A stretch of DNA of 64,000 bases, taken from positions 1 through 64,000 of the forward strand of contig NW_026516836.1 of assembly GCF_025766255.1 (NCBI RefSeq), written 5' to 3'. The first letter of the stretch is position 1. Each line of letters begins with the position of its first letter. Source of the stretch: Zychaea mexicana. Lineage: Eukaryota > Mucoromycota > Mucoromycetes > Mucorales > Lichtheimiaceae. A program made the translations under genes and the position numbers. Under the pieces are notes generated by a model. The model saw nothing but the letters and a program-made list of their open reading frames with translations, made no database searches and was not told the origin of the DNA. Below are positions 57,981-64,000 of the stretch, in pieces.

Positions 57981-59753
57981 TTATAATACATGTCTCATGC
58001 GAGCAACAAGTAAGAACGTTGTATTAAGCCATCGATAATTAGATTACCATGGCTTCAATTGGCCATAATCATGCCCACTACTTATCAGTGCTTGATTTGA
58101 AACAAACAGCTTTCGATTTTTCTTTTCCTTATTCTTTTGCTGAATCCGTTGCATGACGACTGGATTGTATATGAATTGACGATACCTTTCCACTACCACC
58201 GCCATAAAACCCCTCTTCTTCCTTTATTTTATGCTTGTAAACCATTTTCTTCACTCAATTTGTACTGTATTCTTTCACGTTTTACACATCATATTTTCTT
58301 TGTTTCTATTGCCTTGCACTGGATGCAGTATATTTTTTCCACACACAAGCCCTTTTTTGCCAGTTCAACTCCCCTCGCCCCCATCTTCTCTTGTTTCTAT
58401 TATACTACCACGACATTGTACATACGGTCGTAGATGTTTTCATTTCCTTGTAAGCTTTTTCTTTTTTTTTATGGTTCTCTTTCTCTTTTCTTATCTCTCT
58501 ATTTCCTCTAGTTACTTTATTGTTTTGTACGTAGATCTAAGCGTGCATACACAAAGAAGGCAATAAAAAAACTTTGTTCTCCCCTTATTATCCTTTAGAG
58601 TTGACTGCTACGTACGCACACAGCCCATATGTAAAAGGAAAAAAAGGCGTGAGAAATAGAATATGAAATCAGCTCACCTCCATGTATATACAATGCCCTA
58701 CTGTATCTTATTGTTACATATTTTCAGACACTCTGCACGATGATCATCCAACTGCTGCACAAGCATATGTTTTTTGTATTGTACGTGTACATAATGTGCG
58801 CACATTGTATGTATGTATGATATGATGCAGCAGCAGCAGCACGAATTCGGCATGCTTAATCACGGCAATCATCGAGATATATGAATGATTGGCTATGTAT
58901 CGAATACATTTATATCAGTCTATAGCACTCGTACATCTTCTTTATTATTAAAATCTTTAAAAGTTAGCTGAAAAATCCAAAAAAGGAAACTCTCATCCAT
59001 GTAAATTCACAGACAGAAAAAGAGAAAGTAAATACTTACGCAAAGCATTCCCAAATTCATGGGGACCTCGGCCGCACTTTTTACCCGTGGGCGCGGGGAA
59101 GTTGAAGATGAAGCAGGACTTACGCCCAGAGGCTGCCTGAGTAAAAAAACAGCCGTTCGCGTGAAACGATGCAACATCCGAAGATGGGTCGAGACAGAGG
59201 CTACTAGGAACTGTGAAAGAAAGCAAAGGGGGAGGGGAGGGGGATAAACTATATTAAGAACGCAATAGACGCTTTTAACGACTTCCTGGGTTAGAGCAAG
59301 GGGAAGGGGAGGGGGGGATAAATTATACAAAGAACGCAAAGAAGAATATGAGGCTTTTAAGGACTTCCTCAGGTCCAAGTCAAAGCAAAAAGCACCCGCC
59401 ACCGTCCAGATGGATGGATAGATCTTGACCACTGCCGATGGACTACTTGACAGGTCGGCTTCTAGGAGCGGGATGACAGTGGAGCATCAATCTTGACTGG
59501 CATGGAGGTGTCTGTGCACTATCGCCATTCCGAGAAACGAAAGAGATGAACAGTTAATGGGAAACTGTTAAACCACACACATACAAGATTCTATCGTGCT
59601 ATGCTTACCCATACTTCTACAGACACAGGAGAGCCGAGCACACGGCCAGAGCAGAGCAGAGAATCGCAGCCAGAACAGAAACACTTCTTCTAGCTGGATA
59701 AAAAAAAGATTATTAGAGGGCTGCACCCACTGTGCTATCTTTATTTTTTAACA
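57981..59753. other. 3' region of bHLH gene and repeat-containing spacer
   Basis: The first 600 bp are T/C-rich, as in a 3' untranslated region. An imperfect inverted repeat (ATAATGTGCGCACATTGTAT) lies near 58790-58812. At 59225-59372 a purine-rich motif (GGGGAGGGGGATAAA then GAACGCAA...GACTTCCT) occurs twice in tandem about 77 bp apart. No gene is recognised. Confidence 0.45.
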
Positions 59754-60830
59754 CGGCATTACCATCCTCCTCCATCCCAAGCTGGATCCACCTATACTTA
59801 CATTTGTTTGTCGTTTTACAGCAAAGTTATAGACAGAGAGAGATGGGGTCTAAGCCAATCCAAGTCCAAACAGATCACCGCAGAGCCATCCTCTATTAGA
59901 AAAAAGAAAACATCTATGAGCAGCTGCATACACTTTTTGACATGTCACGGCAGACATCTTCCTGGTTCTTCAAACACGCAAAGACAAACACAAGCACAGC
60001 GATACTTACTATTATGACATCCTTGGCTTGGAGGAAGAGAGCCTTGAGTTAGAGAGAGGAAAAGCAAGAAGGGGATGACCAATTCTGAAAAAAGAATAAG
60101 AGAAGAAAGGGGAGGAGAGAAAGAAAACTTTTTTGAGAGACTGCCATATTGCATACGTCATGGTCAGGAGCCCTTTCCCGTCACGCTGCTGTACACACTG
60201 CACACCTTTGACGCGTCATCCCCAACACCCATGCCATCCTACTCACCTATCATATCAATGTTCAAGTCCCCTTTTGCTTATACTTACTATCTGTTATTTG
60301 TCCGCAGGACACAATTAACCCAACCAGCATAAAGCGAAACCTGAAGTAGTATGAAAAGAAGAAAGATCGTGAGCAGGCTGTTCTAAATATGCAACTATTC
60401 CTGACACGTCATGGCATCAGCACCTCCAACAGACACTCGACTTCTCTCCAGCTCATCCTCACATTTCATTCCCTACCGTACTTACATTTGTTGCTTATGT
60501 TTAAGGGTGGGGTGCAAACAACAAACCGAACCAACCATTTCAAAAAGTCAGAATCCTATAGTAGTAGCAGAGAAGAAAGGAGGATAACATTAGCGACTGT
60601 ATGCTGTACACACACTTCTTTAGACACGTCGAAATTCAGATCTTCTTTCGTATATCACATCCACAAGCAAAACCTCAAAGTACACTTCACACTTTCCATA
60701 TTGTACTTACTCTTGCATCTGCGGCTTTGAGAGCCAACGTGAGGGAGAGAAGGACCAGGTTAAGACGAGAAGAAGGTCTGTGTCAAAAAAGAAAGAAAGT
60801 GAGATAAACGGATCTTGAGATACTCACAAC
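59754..60830 (-). repeat. Diverged tandem repeat with regularly spaced splice-donor and TGACRYGTCA boxes
   Basis: Plus-strand ACTTAC (a GTAAGT donor on the minus strand) recurs at 59796, 60004, 60282, 60480 and 60705. A TGACATGTCA/TGACGCGTCA/TGACACGTCA box recurs at 59938, 60209, 60402 and, weaker, at 60622. Each box lies 66-83 bp before the next donor. Short similar blocks follow both. I read this as four or five old tandem units of about 195-275 bp. Segments between putative acceptors and donors that I translated have stops in all frames, so it is not an ordinary coding gene. Confidence 0.5.
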
Positions 60831-61196
60831 CGGTTGCATACGCTCTTCTCACTCACCAACACAAGCATACACTCTTCGATCCTCTAATCCATTCCAATGA
60901 CACTCACATTGAATAGCTTTGGTTTAGAAAAGTTGACGAGGAGGAAGAAGAGCCCCATGATTGCTGCGGCCGCACGGTTATATAGTAGTAATGAACACGG
61001 CATTTGAGCCAGTTCAATCTATCCAATCAGATTGCTCTCTCACGTTTATGACGCGCCGAAATGTGTGGCTCCTCCAGATCAGAAAATTTGTTCTACATGA
61101 ATGTATGACTATGTGAGTAGACGTGTATCGCATCGAGGAAAGACTCAAGGGGATAACCTTCATTAACACGAGATGAAGCTCACTTCACGTCCTTCA
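60831..61196. other. Spacer upstream of the Helitron fragment
   Basis: Mixed composition with a TATATAG-type A/T patch near 60980 and a NotI-like GCGGCCGC at 60967. No gene is recognised. Confidence 0.4.
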
Positions 61197-62205
61197 TCAT
61201 ATGAGAAGTGTCATCGCTTTAAACACGCTGGACACAAGTATCAATACAAGTATCAACGTATACGTACAAGCGTATCCAAATCTCATGAGACATGACGATC
61301 CCGCGCTTGCCGATGTTCCATTTGGTGGAAAAATTATGGTCCTTGGTGTTGACTTTTGCCAGGTAAACAACATTGTATCCTCTCTTCTACTTTGCATGTT
61401 TTTTACCATTAAGCGGTAGTACTCACAGTAAAGTATATGGTAATAGGTCCTTCCAGTGATACCAAATGCGTCGCGCTCGCAGATCGTACAGCAGTGGGTA
61501 AATCGCTCATCGAAGCCATTTACGGCAGCCTTGACGCACCACACGTGGATCGCGATTACCTCATCAGTCGCTCCATTCTAACTCCAAAAAATGTCGACGT
61601 TTCAGCGATCAACGATCTGATACTCGACCATTTCCCAGGCACCATCCACGTATTCCCGAGCGCAGATACTGTGGATGATCCAGAGAATCAAATCACATAC
61701 CCACCAGAGCTGCTCAATTCCATGAATCCATCCGACCTCCCACCACACTTGCTAAAACTCAAAGTCGGTTGCCCAATTATGCTTTTGAGAAACTTGCACA
61801 CCCAAAGTGGTCTCTGCAACGGGACACGGCTGATTGTACGCTCTTTTCAAAATATGTATTTGAAGCTGAAATAGCCACTGGACCTCATGCCGGCAACATT
61901 GTCTTAATCCCTCGCATAACACTCACACATTCACTAACATGCTCTCCCATTCTCTTCAAACGCACCCAATTCGCTGTTCGCCTGGCATTCACTATGACCC
62001 TCAATAAGGCACAGGATCAAACCTTAAAACTGTCGGCCTCTACTTGCCTGAACCTCCGTTCACGCATGGTCTACTTTATGTAGCCATGTCACGCGTCCGC
62101 ACCCCTTCATCCATCAGAATCATGTTAGATCCCGAGAACTCAAGTATCGCGGGTCAGCAAGGCCAAAACACCCGAAATGTTGTTTTCCATGAAGTTCTTC
62201 TCTAA
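61197..62205 (+). pseudogene. Helitron RepHel helicase fragment (Pif1-like, C-terminal part), broken
   Basis: FGGKIMVLGVDFCQ (61320-61360), then an intron-like gap and VLPVIPNASRSQIVQQWVNR in another frame, match the Helitron helicase Walker B region. The frame 61560-61874 gives the AINDLILDHFPG, PPHLLKLKVGCPIMLLRNL and LCNGTRLIV motifs. After a frameshift come AFTMTLNKAQDQTLK (motif equivalent to FAMTINKSQGQ), and after another shift LLYVAMSRVRTPSSIRIM. The upstream Rep (HUH) domain and most of the helicase are missing. At least three frameshifts make it inactive. Helitrons spread by rolling-circle copying; this is a decayed 3' part. No CTRR end is certain. Confidence 0.8.
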
Positions 62206-62439
62206 TTCTTTTTGTCGCCTATTCTCTTTTTTTATATCGCCTATTTTTCATTTGTTACCACCACCTATTCTCTTTTTATCAATATTACTACACCATCTTT
62301 TTCCACACTTCTATTCGCTTTGCATTTGAACTGGAGATAGTAAGTATCCAACTTTGACGACTTCCTATGATAGAATACTTCTCACTGCACAATAATTTTG
62401 CTTTTGTTTTTGAAAACAGACAATAAGTATCTAATACCA

Positions 62440-62580
62440 AGGTATTGATCCAACCTCGCTCGACAGTGGGGTTTGGAGGTCAAGGGGGGAACCCCCTTGC
62501 GACGCGTTTCCGTTGAATGACACGGAGCGTAGCGGAGGGGCTCATTCAGCCGAGCGAAGCGAGGCAGGTGGATGTTGATA
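62440..62580 (+). other. GC-rich palindromic patch, possible Helitron terminus
   Basis: The patch contains GGGGGGAACCCCC, GGAGCGTAGCGGAGGGGCTC and CGAGCGAAGCGAG-type palindromes downstream of and in the same direction as the helicase fragment. Helitron 3' ends often carry such GC hairpins. A clear terminal CTRR followed by T is not visible, so the assignment is tentative. Confidence 0.3.
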
Positions 62581-62790
62581 TATAGTAAAAGTAGTGTGTG
62601 TGTGTGTATGTTTGAAAAGTAGAGAGCAGTGAGGTGGTGGCCGCTTACTTCTCTTATATAGAGTATAATCGCAATCCTCATCGATAGGAGAAAGAGGAGC
62701 AAAACATTCGTTATTGTACCAGCGCGACCGTACATCACTAAGAAATACGGATGTTCATAAATAGTTGGATGCGATAACTATTGTCTTATA

Positions 62791-62956
62791 CAGTGGTTCC
62801 GGTTTAATTTCACTCTCAATAAGATATACCCTCAGTTATTTCAACTTTTTTCTATACCCCCTTTAAGCATAGAACAACCCTCGTTTGTGTCAACCCTTAG
62901 TAGTTTCGACACCTTATAGACCCCCTTTGAGGTTGAAATTAAACGGGGAACCGCTG
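62791..62956. mobile_element. 166-bp CAGT-ended MITE with TA duplication
   Basis: The termini CAGTGGTTCCGGTTTAATTT and CAGCGGTTCCCCGTTTAATT are inverted, and TA flanks both sides (62789-62790 and 62957-62958). The interior has alternating CCCCTTT and TTTCAAC motifs. It is related in design to the MITEs at 4536 and 16451 but is a different family. Confidence 0.85.
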
Positions 62957-63151
62957 TAGAGATGAAGCGAATAACAAGATGCAGTCTACTGCCTAGATAT
63001 CCCGATCATCGAACAGCAGTCCTCCTGCTGATTGATGAGTCTATATCGCTCTTCACGAAATTTGTAGTATGTCAGAGTTACGATACTAGGATTGCTATGT
63101 TTTGTGCTCTTTAAATACTGTAGCCCATATATACTGCTGCACGACGCCATT

Positions 63152-63629
63152 ATGTCTTCACAGAGAAAGGGAAAAAGATTTATGAAATCTGTCAAAAAGT
63201 ACTTTGATGGAAGAAAGCGTGAGAAATCGATCTTTCATCATTCACAAAGGGGGACTTTCTTGCATTGCTTGTCATACGTAAACTTTAACAATGCATCAGT
63301 TCCTCAAACAGTCAAAATGACTTTTCATAAATATAAAGTATGGCACCTAGTACATTTTAATCAGTTAGTGCAGGCACGATATGTATATTGAGAGTCCAGA
63401 GGGACTGTTTGAAGCATGGCTATTGAAGTGGTTAATCCACCGTAAAATTGCTACAACAGACAATTGCTAACATATCCGTGATGCATTTTATCCAGGATAC
63501 CTCAATCCTGCTTTTTGCAAGATCGCGTTTACACATGGCACACATCAAAACAAACATCCGCCTGCCATGCATGCTGCCGGAGAAGCAATCACTCTTGGAA
63601 AAAACCAATCGACAACTGAAATGATGTAA
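63152..63629 (+). other. Unrecognised coding remnant
   Basis: A frame from 63152 (MSSQRKGKRFMKSVKKYFDGRKREK...) runs to 63391. A second frame (63404-63629) continues sensibly (YIESPEGLFEAWLLKWLIHRK, then after a stop RDAFYPGYLNPAFCKIAFTHG). Together they look like one basic protein broken by a frameshift and a stop, possibly from a transposon. No family was recognised. From 63640 to the end the sequence is purine-rich and no gene is evident. Confidence 0.35.
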
Positions 63630-64000
63630 ATGTTTTATAACAAAAGAGAAATACGAAAAAGAATCGTTTACAGTAGTAGTAGTAGTTTCGAAAAAAGAAA
63701 AGGAGAGGGTATGAACACAGGCATATAAGATAATGGGGATTTGGAGGTTGGTTGTCAGAGAGAAGAAAAGAAGAAGAAAATATATAAATAATAGTTTAAG
63801 TTCTGGGAAGGTGAAAAAGAAGAAGGAGGATAAAATAAGACATAGAGAACCGCTGATTGATATAATATGGGTTCAAAGAGAGAACGGGGAAGAAGTACAG
63901 ATAAAGAGAAATAAAAATATAAAAAGAAGTTTCTTCTTTTTACTCTTCCTGAAGAGTGGCCAATTCGTTGCTACGGCGTAACGATGACGACGTGTTGGTG

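Overview
The window looks like nuclear DNA of a Mucoromycota fungus, most probably of the order Mucorales. The host genes have many short GT-AG introns and Gln/Ser/Asn-rich tails. One degraded gene (about 19.8-21.7 kb) matches a family that I recall as greatly expanded in Mucorales. Host genes cluster at 33.4-58 kb; the first 30 kb and the last 5 kb are mostly mobile or degraded DNA.

Region 1, about 1-8.6 kb, is an AT-rich mobile zone. Element A (42-2405) is an intact-looking two-gene DNA transposon. It carries a DDE transposase with a C-terminal chromodomain and a small convergent zinc-finger protein, with related terminal repeats and a 4-bp target duplication (TATA). A 4.2-kb foldback element (3295-7531) follows. 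It has very long inverted arms, 22-bp minisatellites and TA duplications, and a short CAGT-ended MITE sits in one arm only.

Region 2, 8615-19790, is the most unusual part. An 11.2-kb, very AT-rich block is bounded by 287-bp direct repeats made of hairpins. Without three nested insertions it is about 7.3 kb. It holds a broken rolling-circle replication initiator of CRESS type (HUH endonuclease plus superfamily 3 helicase), two different DDE-chromodomain proteins, a zinc-finger protein and an unrecognised acidic/basic protein. Most of these genes are preceded by the same A/T-rich promoter box (AAATTGAATTTT). Iteron-like repeats, a 16-bp palindrome and a stem-loop exposing TATTAC lie at the right end. 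My inference is a relic of a self-replicating, integrating replicon. Element B, a sister of element A, is nested inside one of its genes with its own 4-bp duplication (AATG).

Region 3, 19.8-33.4 kb, holds the degraded mucoralean family gene, two degraded MULE/FAR1-type transposases, a 2.6-kb satellite of about 235-bp units, and gene-poor DNA with a perfect RFX-type palindrome.

Region 4, 33.4-58 kb, is ordinary gene-dense host DNA. In order it encodes a small hypothetical protein, an XLF/Nej1 end-joining factor, quinolinate phosphoribosyltransferase, a phenol-hydroxylase-like FAD monooxygenase, a trypsin-fold protease, mitochondrial tryptophanyl-tRNA synthetase, the ESCRT-0 subunit Hse1, an SLC10A7/Rch1-type carrier and a bHLH transcription factor. 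A 6-kb gap lies upstream of the bHLH gene.

Region 5, 58-64 kb, holds a diverged tandem repeat, a broken Helitron helicase fragment, a MITE and unrecognised coding remnants. Exon limits were deduced by eye from splice consensus and reading frame, so internal boundaries are approximate.
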